Assembly (NCBI GenBank): GCA_020746105.1
Contig: CM036626.1
Span: 11,612,001 to 11,676,000, forward strand
Direction of reading: 5' to 3'
DNA: 64,000 nucleotides
From: Trogon surrucura
Taxonomy: Eukaryota > Chordata > Aves > Trogoniformes > Trogonidae
Shown here: positions 26,460 through 39,500 of the stretch, one piece after another
Layout of the letters: each line of letters opens with the position of its first letter
Position numbering within the stretch: the stretch's first letter is position 1
Notes under the pieces: model-generated
What the model was told of the DNA's origin: nothing
Databases searched by the model: none
Seen by the model: only the letters and a program-made list of their open reading frames with translations
Made by a program: the position numbers and the translations under genes

Positions 26460-27190
26460 CCCTTTTCCCCCTCTCTCCTGGCCGCTGGGCACGGCACCTC
26501 CAGCCCAGGAGAGCGGTCCCCGGCCCAGCCCGTCCCCGGCCCCTCCCCGGGCACCGCAGCCCCGGCGTCGCGGCCAGAAGCCGCGGTCCAGCAGCGGAGC
26601 CGGGAAGGGACTGCCCGGGCACCGGCCCCGGCGAGCTGGCGGGGGGGTTGCTTTTCACTCTGCTTCCCTGGCGCTCGCTGTGTGAAGCAAATCCCTTGGA
26701 GGTGGGGGAGAAGTGGCTTCCGTGACAGCGGAGGGAGAAGGGAAATGTAAGAAAATAAACCAAACCGAAATAAAAAAAAAGAGAGAAGAGCCAAGAAAGC
26801 ACTTGCTTCTCATCATCTCTCAGGGAGAAAAGCCAACTCTGTTCTTCTTATGACCCTCTGCTGCAGGGAGCAAAGGGAACGAAGGTACCGGGGCAGAGCT
26901 CTAACAAAGCAGGGATCCCGCTGCCCGGACCCCATCGCCAGCCCGGGTAGCGGCGGCTGCGGGGGTGCGGGGGGGGAGGGAGGGCGGGGAGGGAAGGTTG
27001 CCAGGGGTGAACCCAGGCAAAGCCAAAACGAAGCTCCACCAAAAGCAAGGAGCAGAAATGAAAGTTTCGAAATAGCATCCAAAGGACCGGACCGAACCGA
27101 GTTCTCCGGCGTGTCGGATCAGCCCTCGATGGTGCGTTCTAGCGGCCGCATCGCGGATGTGAATGTCCCCGGCCCGCTGCATGGAGAGGG
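26460..27190 (+). promoter_or_regulatory. CpG-rich segment, probable promoter of the netrin-4-like gene
   Basis: Very GC-rich sequence dense in CG, with an Sp1-type GC box GGGCGGGG at 26982-26989 and a NotI-type GCGGCCGC near 27140. No TATA box is evident. It ends about 300 bp before the netrin ATG, so transcription probably starts inside it. A splice acceptor-like sequence at 27435-27473 suggests that a non-coding first exon lies here. Confidence 0.6.
26961..26993 (+). promoter_or_regulatory. G-quadruplex-prone run beside the GC box
   Basis: Six runs of three or more G separated by one to three bases (GGGGGTGCGGGGGGGGAGGG, continuing AGGGCGGGGAGGG). This satisfies the usual four-run rule and overlaps the GC box. 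Confidence 0.7.
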
Positions 27191-27211
27191 GTAAAGACAC
27201 AGCGAATCCTT

Positions 27212-27229
27212 GTTATTTATTTATTTATT
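27212..27229. repeat. (TTTA)n short tandem repeat
   Basis: Four to five TTTA units at the downstream edge of the CpG island. Confidence 0.8.
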
Positions 27230-27434
27230 GGAAGCAATGTACGGGTGACACCCAGAAGGCATCTGAGCCCTGAAAAAAAAACCCAACCAAAAAACCCACA
27301 GCACCTCTGGACCCAAACGAGAGTAAGAAGAATGAGACAACAGTCTTGACCCCGACACTGAGAGGAAGGTGAGCAGAAAGAAAGAAAGAAAATACTGAAA
27401 AGATATGCAAGCACCAAACCTGTAGATTACTGCA

Positions 27435-27473
27435 GCTTTTTTTTTTTCTTTTTTTTTGCTTCTCTGAGGACAG
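27435..27473 (+). other. Candidate 3' splice site upstream of the netrin start
   Basis: A long pyrimidine tract (T runs broken by single C) leads through TGCTTCTCTGAGGACAG, which is the form of a splice acceptor. The predicted exon would start at 27474, 17 bases before the ATG. If used, the ATG lies in the second exon of the transcript. Confidence 0.45.
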
Positions 27474-27490
27474 ATATTTTACTGACAGCC

Positions 27491-27557
27491 ATGCAGCATA
27501 AAGGCATCATGCTGATTGTGTTCTTGGAGTATTTTGTTTCTGGCCATGGGGAAGCAG
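27491..27557 (+). CDS. Netrin-4-like coding exon 1 (signal peptide)
   Basis: 67 nt: MQHKGIMLIVFLEYFVSGHG, then EA and one base of an Asp codon; donor GTAAGC; phase 1. It has a hydrophobic core and a small-residue cleavage region (SGHGEA). Netrin-4 genes likewise put the signal peptide in a separate short exon (recalled). Confidence 0.85.
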
Positions 27558-30500
27558 GTAAGCAAAATAAATCAATGTTGTCATTCATGAAACAATTTAT
27601 TCTAAGTTTAGCAAGGGGAAGGGGGATAGAAATCAGGTCTGTTTGTTAAAAAAAAAAAAAAAACCAAACACCACAAAAACCCACATGTCAAAATCTTTAT
27701 TTTAGATGGGATTTTTGTAAGGAATCTAGGTTAGTCAATATATAGAAATGCTTTCTATTCCCTACAGTACACAGCTTTACAGCTCAGCATCCTCTCAAAG
27801 ACTTGTCATAGGATGTACAGTTTCATACATCCTTAAAATAAAAAAGTTTATTATTTTTGTGAACGGAAGAAAAGTAAGAGGGAAAGAAAGAGATAGATGG
27901 ATTGAGTTAGGCTGGATATTTGTTCTGGGGATGAAACACTGCCTTCCTAGGCAGGACAGGACTGAAATGACAACATTCTCGGGCAGCATCACTGTAGAAA
28001 TCTGAATTATTCTCTGTTAACTTCAATTTGCATCATTAAAAGTCAGTGATGCTGTTTAGGAATTACTATCTGTCCAACACAGTCCACTCATTCAGTGTGA
28101 CTTAATAGTTAAGATGCAGTGGACAAGACTATGTTAGCATTAGAGAAAAAAAATGATTAGGGCAGAAAGAGAAGTTGATTAGTTGTGTATGTATATGTGA
28201 GTGTACAAATAAGCATATACGGGAATGATACAGCTGTAATGGTATTTACATAGGGTCCTAAAAATGCCTGGATTATGATGGAGACAAATTACTTAAGGGA
28301 AAGGAGAGAAAGCATTATTTTTTTTTTTCCTTCCTGCAGTGGTTTAACACATCTTTAAGTTTAAAAGGGGTGAACTACAACAATCAGGTCAGAAAAATAG
28401 AAATAATTACTGATAAAATAACATCCTTAGTGAATTTTCCTTTGAGAAACTGGCTTGGGATCTCTCTGTACAGGGAAACATATCAGTGGTTTGAATTTCA
28501 CCTCTGTGCTCAGAGTATTAGGACAGGAACAACACTCTTCATGCAGTGATTTGAAAGCAATTGAAGTGCTCAGCTACCCCGTAAGCTCCAGTAAAGTCAA
28601 AGGCAGATCAGGTGGCTTCAGCCCAGATTATTCCCTAGCTAGAATGCTTTTGATAACATAGACATTAGATTCCCATAACTGCAAGATATATTTTCTTAAA
28701 AATTGAAAACAGCTCATAAATTTACAATCCTGTCATATTATCCAGTGACTCACTTGGGAAAAAGGCTGGCTATCATAACACCACAGGGAAGGAGTGCAGG
28801 AATGACACAGTAGCTTAGTCCTCTCAGGGTCTTGGGCATTCACTAGTTTCCCAGGCAAGGGCCATCCCTATAGAATACATATGTTGACACAGCACAGAAA
28901 GGTTACAGAGGTGTCTTGTCAAGTTGCTGATACTATGTTATAAACTAGCCTAGATTTGCTCTGCATGCAACTCACAAAGCCAAAACGAATCTTCAAAGAT
29001 TCATCCCACAGCCCACAGCTGACTGCTTGGAAAGTGAATTTACGGGGAGGGACTGTGCTTGGTACGGAGCTAACCACGCTCAGAATAATGGTGTGCGACA
29101 TAGGGAATGACAGCAAAACAGCAAAATAATTGGGCATTGAAGGTGATGATGCTAAAGGTTCAATGTCACTTTAAATAAATATACATTCCTTAGTCAAAAG
29201 GCTACACAAACCATCAGCCTGTGAAAGCGCAAGGATTACCTGTGTATTATTAATATTTATTTCTTTTTGAATCTTTACAGGTCCTACTGCAGGCAGGGTC
29301 AGTACTGCTCAGACCAAGGTTAGTTCAGGCAGTGTTTAGCCAGTCCGTGAAAAATGATTTGGAAGTCTCAGTCTTTTTCTGAGCAGAGAGGTGTCCAGGG
29401 AAGTCTGTTTCTGACACACGTTATTAGCCTATACAGTAAACTCCCTTTTCAGCCCTATAGTTGGCCCCTCCTGGTCAGAAGTGAAACAAATTGATGGGGC
29501 AGTTGTGTGAGGAGTACATGGAGTCCAATATTTCCGGGCAGTACAATATTTGCCTTCTGCCACCTCTATGCGGAGAAGACAGTCAGGATTGTCAAGACTG
29601 GCTCCTTAGATCTTTAAATATAATACAAAGGGGGAAAAAAAAAACCCAAACAACAAACCTTCGTGGTTAGGCCTGAGGAGTCACCTTTGTTTTCTACTGT
29701 GAGATGTGACACTTGGATGATCCTTCCTCTAGTCTTCTGCAGGTTTGTTATTCCTCTCAAATAAACTCTGCAGTCATCTGGAAACTCTTGCACGTTAGGA
29801 CAATTGATGGGACCGACAACAGCTTGGGCTCCTGCTTTAGCTCCAGCCAGCCCCGGACCCTCCAGGGGAGCAGGAGCCCGGGAGCAGTGCCTGGGCCAGC
29901 TCTCCTCCCCATGGCAGCCCTCCAAAAGGGGGCGTGGTGTGGTCAAAAATGGCCATTTCTAGCACCAAGCCTCAAATCAGTTGTGGGACCCGATTATCAG
30001 CAGGGCTTGGTTTCCTCTGATCTGGGGTTACTCAGCTCACCTGCGAATGAAGCTGTAGGTGACGGAGCTCACCCTTGTTGCAGGAGGGATGTGGCAGGCA
30101 GAATACAACCGGCCACAGTGGAATATTGTCCAGACCTGAGATTTTTTTCTCCTGTCTGTGCCTCAGGTCATAGAGGCAGCTTGGTTTCGTAGAATATTCA
30201 GAACTTCACTGTTGGGGTATTTATGAAGGCTGGCTCATTAGCTCCAGTTATGAGGGGGATTTTAATGCAGAAATACATCAGACTGTTCATAAATGGATGA
30301 AGATTTGCCAAACTTATTGCATGTTGGCCCCAGACAAACTAAAGGGTTGTATAGCACTTCTGTTGTAACCAGCATTAAAGTTTTACATCTGATTAATAAA
30401 AACTTGAGCAACTTGTGTCCTCAGGGTGGTTAGCTTTAAAAGAACATTTAAAAGGTTTTAGTTATTAAGAAAAAAGTTAAACAGATATAAAACAAGTGAA

Positions 30501-33500
30501 ATCCAGGTTGGACATGCTGTTCCATCAAAATATAGCAGAAGACACTCAAAGGTTTTAGTGTTTACATGTTGCTCAGAACTATGAAATTTGTTCTCTTGAG
30601 TGGAGACTCACTGTGGGGGACTTGAATACACAAAATCATAAACTTGCATATGGAAAAGAAATAAAAATTTCCATTCAAATAGCTGAGAAAATATTAGGTA
30701 TCTTTCTAGTCACAACAGCAGATTTTGCCTGATCCGCCATATGGACCATTCTTCCATCAGGTATCAAATGAAGAGTGAAAAAACCCCTAAAAATACACAA
30801 GAACCTGTTTTTAGTTGATGTCTACAATGTTCTGCTGCATTACAAGGCTCTGAAGTAAGAGATATCTGTTTGAAATGGTGCCCCAAGAACAGCAACAGTA
30901 TGACCTCAGTGAACTGTTGATCTAGTTGAGAGGCGTCCCTGCCCACGACAGGGAGGTTGGATTAAATGATCTCTAAGGTCCCTTCCAGCCCAGGCCATTC
31001 TATGATTCTATGATTCCCTAATCATTAGATAACACCATTGCTGTAACACGTGCCCAGCATGTGCCACTGACCTGCCCCTTTGTGGCACAGCTCTGAGGGA
31101 CCAGAAAACAAACAAATAAATTAATCATACCATTTATGGAGCCAAGCCATCCTCCATGGAGTAAAAGCTAATTAACTTCATAATAACATGCAGTGCCCAT
31201 GCACAAACTGTTTAGTTCTTTATGAATTATTCAGTGAGTCCTCCTGGCAGTTGGGGTAAGTTGTTTGTTCGCCTGGCTGCTGTTTGTCTTCTGCAGCGGT
31301 GCCCCCTCACTGTCCAGATTCAACATTTCAGGTTGTTTCTGCAAAAACAGTGAGTGATGGACAGGCTGTGCTATCCTTGTGGCCAAGCAATGTTCTGCCA
31401 ATTGATTTCTTTAAAGGCAAAGCTTTTAATCGACCGCAGATTTTGGTTTCCGAACACTCTCCTTCTCTCAAACTGCCTTCTGCTAATTTGCACTTTGTTC
31501 TTCTCCCGTTTTCCTAATGACGCAGCAGTTCAGACAGGAACTGTTTGTTGCTACATTAGTGGCCAGAACAGATAAACCTTCCTGTGGCTGTTGTTCAGGA
31601 GAGCAACCACGTTTTTCTTCCTTTTACAGGTTCAGATAAAAACAGCTGAAAAACTCAATACAAGGCTAACAGCCCATTTATGGGAAATATAAAAAGCAGC
31701 CATTCCATTTTAAAAGTGTTTCTTTTTTTCACTTTCTGATCTTCTTATCTGCAAAACTTCCTCTATACAATTCCTTAAATTTAGAACTCCAGCATCCCAT
31801 TTCCTCCATGAAAGCTTCTGTGATGTGATCCATCAACAGAGATGGACTTTCTTTTAATTACATGGTAAATTTATCCATAACCCAACAGCATATGTAACAC
31901 GGACTCATTCTTAATCAAAACTAAGTAATGTGACTCTTAGACCTAATGTTTATTCAAAACTCAGTTGTAAGACCAGTCCCACTTAAAATCTCTGGAGACA
32001 AAGATGACATCCTTCTGCAGCACTGAATAAAATAAGTTAATATCCAATCTACTTTAAGCACAGGAATTGCTGTGCTTTCCTTATTTCCAGTAATTTTTAG
32101 CAAGCAGCTTGGACATGACCATGAATCCAAATGCCACTTGCAAAGACATTCTTGAAGAATGCAGTTGTGGCTTATTATATTTTTGCTGACCTGCAAGGAT
32201 AGATTTATCTTTGTTTCAAGAATTCTGCATGACTTAGTGAAATTCAACCTCCAGAGTAGACAAAAAATTGGCATTTCAGATGCTCTGCAAAAAATAATAA
32301 AGTTCTAAAAAACTTTTGTGGAAACTCAAGTCCTTTTTCAGGACAAAAAGACTAAGAGAAATTGCAAGGAACTTCCCAGATAAAATCTCTGAAGCTTCTG
32401 GTGTTCCTCATAACTTAGTTAGGCTCAGATGGAGTAAGAAGTTCATAATCAGAAAGAAAAAACACTGAAATGGTCATCAGTCAGGATGATGTGAGGGCTT
32501 GGTGGAGGATCTCCAGTAGTGCTAAGCATCACCTGCTCAGTTGAGGTTGGGGAGCAAAGAACAGAACTGGTACAGCCAAACATCCCCATTTTCTCTCCTT
32601 TCCTCTCCAGCCGACTTCTGCAACTCCTCCTCTCTCAAAGAAATTCATCTGGCACAGGGAGTGGTGGTAGGACTGAAGAGAGCTTTCGTTCCTTTGATCC
32701 AAGGGCTATTAGGTTCACATGTAATTCAGGCACTGCCACCCTCTAAGCTCTGCCAGTCTCCCAGGACTTCACTGGGATATTAAAAAAAATCTTGGTCAGA
32801 CTATTCCAACCTCTGGTGGAAGAAAACCTCCACTAGGAGGAAACCTACTGTGCCTCCAAACGCCCCCTCTCTCCTTGAGGCTGCTGCTTCCAAAGTCTGT
32901 AAGGCAAACACACATTAAGTCCAAATTCCTTTGAAGGCAGCTTCCACCTGTTTCTTAGAGTAGTCAAGAGCATTTCTGGATAATCTGCTTCCTTGCTGTC
33001 TGCAGTTTAAGACTACCTTATGCTGTGTGTAAGCTAAACTGACACACACCAGTGGTCAATGGGATTCAGTGGACACACAGCAACTTCAGTTTGTGTCTGA
33101 ATCCTGGGAAGCAAAATGTGCTTTTGAGGTGTTTTCCAAAACAATGCCTATCTCTGGCCCTTCTCTTCAGGCCTGTGCAGAAATGTCAATAAGGAACTAA
33201 AGACAGAAACAACTCAAAGGCGAAACTGTGCACACTGGACATATTTTTTCACCTTAAACATTTCTTTTGGAAAGAGGGACATCAGTTTCATCCAACCACC
33301 CTTACAATTTGAATATTTTTATAAGGCTGAATTAAAGAGTATTTTCTTTGACCCAACTTGATTTTAAAACGAATTTTGCCTGAGGAAGGGCTGAGTGTAA
33401 ACCAAGTAGGGATTTTAAAATTTGACCTAGAATGTTGAACTAATAGCTGACCTTTGAACTCTTCCTAGATTACCTAGGGTTTACGGTCATCCTATGTTTC

Positions 33501-36500
33501 ATTGCAAGGGTCATTTCCTGTAGGACTTACATCCAGTCATCTGACTTGTGACCTCTTGGATTAAATTTATGACCTTGCAGGGTCAGCCTTTAACTCCTTC
33601 TAGACTGTTAAGTTGCAAAGAGGACATTGTATATCATTAGAAAGGAGGTTTTCTCCAGCCTGGTAATAAGGTTTTGGGATTGACTTTTAATTCCTTTGCT
33701 AAAAGGCACTACTGATTTCTGAACAATATGAAGACTTCCTAGTTATCCCTACCTTTTCTTAATTTAGACATAAGTAGATACATACACTGAACATGTCAAA
33801 ACTTTTGTCTGTGTTTGCACACTGGGCAAGCAGAATATAGTCACCTATATCCATGTCACAGTATTTAAATAAAAGGGACACTAGATTTTCAGTCCTGCTA
33901 AGTATTAACAACTCCAGCTGATCTCAACAGGAGTAGAAGAAGCTCAACACAGCTCACAATTATGCCAGTAATGCATAACTGTACGACTACAGAAATACAT
34001 GCTTTCTTTAAGTGTTTGTATGTGTAATTAATGTCTGTAATTTGCTGGGCAGGAATCATTTCTTTTCTTAACGTTTCTATAACGTATAGTAAGGTTTGAC
34101 TTTGTTCTGTGATAACAATGAAAATAAATGCATTGAATAGATTCAGTCCTCAGATATAGAGCTTCCCCAGAGTGAAAGTAAGAAAAACCAAGATTTATGT
34201 GGTTAAGCATGAAATTCAACAGACTGACACAAATGCATTTTCAACAGAAACCAAAGTTAAGTTCCTTAAGCATGAGTTTTCTAAAGATCTCAGTTTCTGA
34301 GTTAGGCACCCAAAACAAGGACTAGATTTAGTGAGAAACTCCCTCAAAACTTTGTGTGAAGGATGAAGCAGGACTCCAAACATTTGCATCATCACATTGT
34401 GTCACAGCCTACGAACCATTTGAGAAATTCTACTTAGCTGTGGGTTTTTTGCCTGTTTTTCAGATCCCACAAGGCTACAAGCCTTCCGCTGCAACGGCCG
34501 TTCTTGCAACCCTCCGGTGGGCAACCTTGCAAGAGGGAGGACACCGGTCACTCTCAGTACCTGTGGCCAGAACAGTACAGAACTGTACTGCTTCTACCCA
34601 GACCAGAACCTCCACCATCAGGTCCCTCATGGCTGTGGGCAGCCTCGCTGCACCAAATGCAATGCCAAGCAGCCTGATAACTCCCATCTCCCTGCCGACA
34701 TGACAGACGATTTCTTTGCAAACCCCATCTCCTGGTGGCAGTCTGCCCAAGGCGTACACAGGGAAGAAATCAGACTGGACTTTGAAACAGAATTCTACCT
34801 GACCCATGTCATTGTTGTGTTCAAGTCACCTCGCCCAGCCGCGATGGTGTTGGAAAGATCCCAGGACTACGGGCAGACTTGGAGGCCCTACAAGTATTTC
34901 TCTGTCAACTGTACAGCAACTTTTGGGCTCCAGGATGATCTCATTGAGGAGGGCTCCATGTGCACTTCCAGGTATTCAGATGCAGCGCCCTGCACCAGAG
35001 GAGAGGTAAGCAATAACTGACTAAGTTTAACGCTGAACAGCTGAAGACTGGCTGAAAATGAGCGAATATGTGCTCAAAGAGTTACTGTGCACATAAATTA
35101 AGAAAGGTAGCCCATCCGCAAAGGCTTTGTGTTAAGAAAAGAAAGGGGAAGGGAAGAGAAATGTCCCCATGTGTTGCCTGATGTAGTTAAGAGGCGTCCC
35201 TGCCCGTGACAGGGAGGTTGGATTAAATGATCTCTAAGGCCCCTTCCAGCCTAGGCCATTCTATGATTCTATGTCAGTTAAATGAATGGAAATGCTTTAA
35301 CAAAATTCTTTCATGAGGGTTGTGCAGGATAGGATTAATCTTGCCTAATTTTACATTGCAGATGCCAATAACTGAACTAGAATTCCAACAATATAGACGT
35401 AGGGCAAGACACATTTGTACAGTCTGACTTATCCAAATTGTTTTCCTACTTTAGGATGACACGAACTGCACGGTCTTTCTTTTTCTTCTCCATATAAAAA
35501 GTGCTAGATGATTGCATGATTTTTAAACACATACTTCTCTTAAGTTTAATGTAACCTTTCTTGCTTGGACTAGCAGTGCTGATTGCATCAAGCCACTGGC
35601 TCCAGAAATGAAACTGTTTAGAAACAAGAAGTGGAAGCGAGCAGATGAGTTTCACTATTCAACCATGGGAAAAGGCCCTCTCTTACTATTCTGTGCTATT
35701 CTGTCCTATTAAACATATGCAGAAGGCTTTCTTTTAAAATAAATTTACAATTGCTCTGATAAATTTCACTAATAAGAGCATTAACAACTGTTTAGTTATG
35801 AGATAGTTAATTTAGTTATAAACATTTTCGTTCATCAATTTTGAAACAGTTAAGATGGGTAAATATCATTGGTATCATTTTATAGAGGAGACAGAGGCAC
35901 ACAGGCAGATTATAAGACATTCCTATAGTCACAACAGAGGCTGGAGTCCTTTTACTTCCCTCTTCCTTGGAGAAGTCACAGTCCTCTTGGTTTCCCTGCC
36001 TGGAAGTGATCATGCAGGTTTGGCTGTAATACTTTGCTGCAAATTAAGCTCAGGTGCGAGGTGAATGGTCCAGACAGGCTTCAAAAAACACAGTGGTTTC
36101 AGTAATGCACTTCAAAATGCTCTTGAGCAGAAAGAAACCAGTATATTACATATCTGAGATGGAAACAGCAGTAAGGAGAGACTGAGTTTATCTTTGTGTA
36201 ACAGGCTGGGAAACATCTCTGCATATTAGAAATCTGGAGCAGACCATCTGACTACTAAACCGTCTTGTTCCTGGAGTAGTAATTCTGTTGATCAGTTATT
36301 ATGATACATTTAATATACCCAAATGTCTGTCGTAGAGAGATTACAACTTGCCACGTCAATTCAGAATCTAGGCAAATAATACAATTTTCCACTCCCATGT
36401 GCCTTCCAATCAAAAATCTGGAAGTACTCCGCAAGATCCATTTAATGATCTTCAGCACACATGTAAGTGTCCTGTTGCCATTTCTCAGATGGGAAAAGAG

Positions 36501-39500
36501 CAGAACAGGAAGGTGAAATATTTTGTGGTAAAACAGGACAATTCTGGCTGAGTAAGGAACAGAATACAGGACCTGAAGCAAATACAAATCAAACAACCCT
36601 TCCTTCTCTACTACATATCCCCTGTCACGCTGCTCTCTGTGAGCTTTTGTGCTTACTTAACCTTGGGGAATATCATTAAGACCATGTGTTGCTGCTACAA
36701 CAAATCCGAGAAGTGGATGGCAGAAAATCAAATAATAAAACATTCATCCAACACAAGCCTTTGTGATTATGAGTGTAAAAATGATTCTGTCAACTTGGGC
36801 AGCAACTATACTGAAAGAGTATGTGTATACTTAACTCATGCTGTGGTAGTAGATATTAGAAAACAACAGTAATAGTAATAGTGATAGCAATAGCAATAGC
36901 AATAGCGAGAACAATCATATTTACAAGTCATACCCTTGCACATCCCAAATATCTTCATGGACTGTTACATGAATTGAATACATACAGAGGTCATTTCCTC
37001 CATGGGACAGAGAGCTGAAGCTTTAAAGCAGCACACAGGAACCTGTACGGCAACTTAGCAGAGAACAAGACAAATACTGTTTCACAGCACAGTAACCCAA
37101 AAGGATTCTGAAGTTCTGCACAGACGTTACAGAGATCTCTTCATCAGTCTACGAAATGCCACCATGGCAAGGGTGCAAAAGCATCAGGCTTTCCAGGTCA
37201 GCAGTATGACACGGCAGATTCTTTTGTGAATGAAAATAAAAGAAGGCAGAGTGTAGTTATTTAAAGTGATACCTGATCAGATTTGCCTGAGTAACATTGC
37301 TACTCTTACTACAAGCCTCACAGGAGCTTTGCCCATGCATTTCAGAACTACAGTTTTACACCTTATATTAAAGATGTCAGAAATGTCACCAGGGCATCCT
37401 CTTAAGCACTGACTTACAACTGACTTGGAGGGAAGCTGCTTGAACTCTCACCACTCCTCTCTGCACTGCGCTCTGCTTCTTTTCCCCTTCACTCTGACCT
37501 ATCCCATTACTGATTCTGGCTAAGCCTTGGCTTTCTGAGGAGCTCACATCACAAGCTGACAACATTTCTGAAATGACCAAAACTGTTCCAACTTAAATGC
37601 TAATTAATGCTCTGAGATAAATGCCAGTTTTCTCTGCTGAGGGACTTGAAGTCATTTCCACTGCATGACACTCAGTTTTTTCCTGGGTGTTCCCCTATTT
37701 GCTTGGAGAAGAAGCACAAATTCCTTTTTAACAGGGCACAAAAGGAATCAAAAAAAGATAGCTTACTAAGCACTTAGTTTTAAAAGCCGTGTGGGACACA
37801 TCATGAGACAAGACCTCAGGTTAACTGGCTTCTGGAACTGTGAATGTGGGTCTGAGAGGAGACCTCCCCTCCTAGGATTATGATGGGAAACTTGGCAGAA
37901 GAGAAGCTTTTAGGAGACTAGAATGGAAGCAAATGATATTTGGGTGACAATGTCACAATAGAAAATAATGCATCTCTAAGTCAAGGTGTATCTCTTCTCT
38001 CTTGTGGATTATCCCTTATCTGTTACCTCTGCCACAATCACACATCTCCATTCCATCCCAGCATTGGGGATGTCACACATTGGGGAAAAAGCCCTGTAGA
38101 AATGCAAGGAGATGACTTCCTTTTTCTTTTACTCCAGCATTTACTAAATCCTTTACTCCTGTTCAGATCCAGAGGACTTCTTCAGCTAGAATTTATCTAT
38201 CTGAGATCCTAAGCCCTCCAATCTTAACTCTTCTGGCAATAAATTTGCTCTGTTCATGATTTCTGGTCTAGCAGGAAACAGCAGGTCTAGAGGAACAGCA
38301 ATTTATCCACTGTCAATTGCTTACACATCATTTGCCTCATATGAAGCACCACAAAATCAACACCTAACTTTACACGCTTATAAACACTGCTCTGTGAAAA
38401 TCCTCCATTAGTATGTCTTAAGTCCTGAGTGGCTGTTAAGTATTCTATGTTTTGCCTCTTGATTTCTATCACTATGACAAATTCTATATTGAATGGGAAA
38501 CAAGTGCTTCTAATCTTTATCCTACTCTTAAGGCAGAACATTCTTAACTATTCTTAAGGGAGAACAGTTAATGCCATGCTCATCAGCTCCATTATGCCAA
38601 CTTCTAACATAACATCATGAGTTAAAACCAACCCCACCTTTTTAAGGTCTACTCATCTACTGTACGTGCATCTATGGGCAACACTTGAATGCCGTCTTAT
38701 GCATTAACTGAGACATATTTTACCTACTTGTCTATCCACATGTACTTCTAGTTTAAAAACACTGTACTATATAATCATGGAGCCTAAAATGAGCCTTCAA
38801 GTCAGCTAATGTAAATCAAAACTTGGCCCAAACAAAAGCAGAAATTACCACTACACTGCATCGGACATCAGCGTGACTTACAGTTGAAACATCATATGGG
38901 GGAAACAGGGATCGAAATGTTTGAACCTGCATCCTGACAGCACGTGCACTCAAGGATCTGAGAGATTAAGTGCACGTTTTTAATAAACTGGAAAACCAGG
39001 AAATGAAAACAAATGTTCTCCTCCATCGAAGATGGTGTTTGCATGAAAGGAAGACATTAGCATGCAGAGCAGGGTAGAACACTGACCTGCTTATACCCAC
39101 CAGACCCAAGAGGAGACCCTTCGCCTATTGGGTCTAGCTAGTGGAAGGGAGTTTTGAATCAAAGACTGGTTCATTTATGTTAGTGTCTGTGTGACAGATG
39201 ACACCAATGAAGTGTGATATAATAAATCCATTACTGGAATTCACTGGGGGCTGGAAGAATTGTGTATGCCTGAATTAAGTAACTGGTTTCTATGGCAACA
39301 TGTTAAGTGTGCCTTGTGCAGAAGACCTGTTCATTCCCTGTTTTGTATCCTGTGGTGACCTCTTTAGGGACAGAAGTCCCCAGCAGTGCCTTTTGTCAAA
39401 GATGAGTGGAGTCGCTTTGTAGCTAAAAGACTTTTAATCACTCTTCTAAACACACTCTGTGAATGCCAGATCAAGACATGTTGTGATGGGATGCAGTTCT

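Larger units (their letters stand above)
23920..27490. other. Shared upstream region between UROC1 and the netrin-4-like gene
   Basis: 3,571 bp between two divergent start codons. The UROC1 side (to about 25.6 kb) has ordinary base composition and candidate HNF1, FOXA and CCAAT sites. The netrin side (about 25.64-27.19 kb) is GC- and CpG-rich. Open frames here come from base composition and the CA repeat. No third gene is supported. The 5' ends of both transcripts must lie here or further out. Confidence 0.7.

Noticed and set aside
34356..34703. 115-codon open frame overlapping netrin exon 2
   Set aside because: Out of frame with the LN-domain coding sequence; a shadow.
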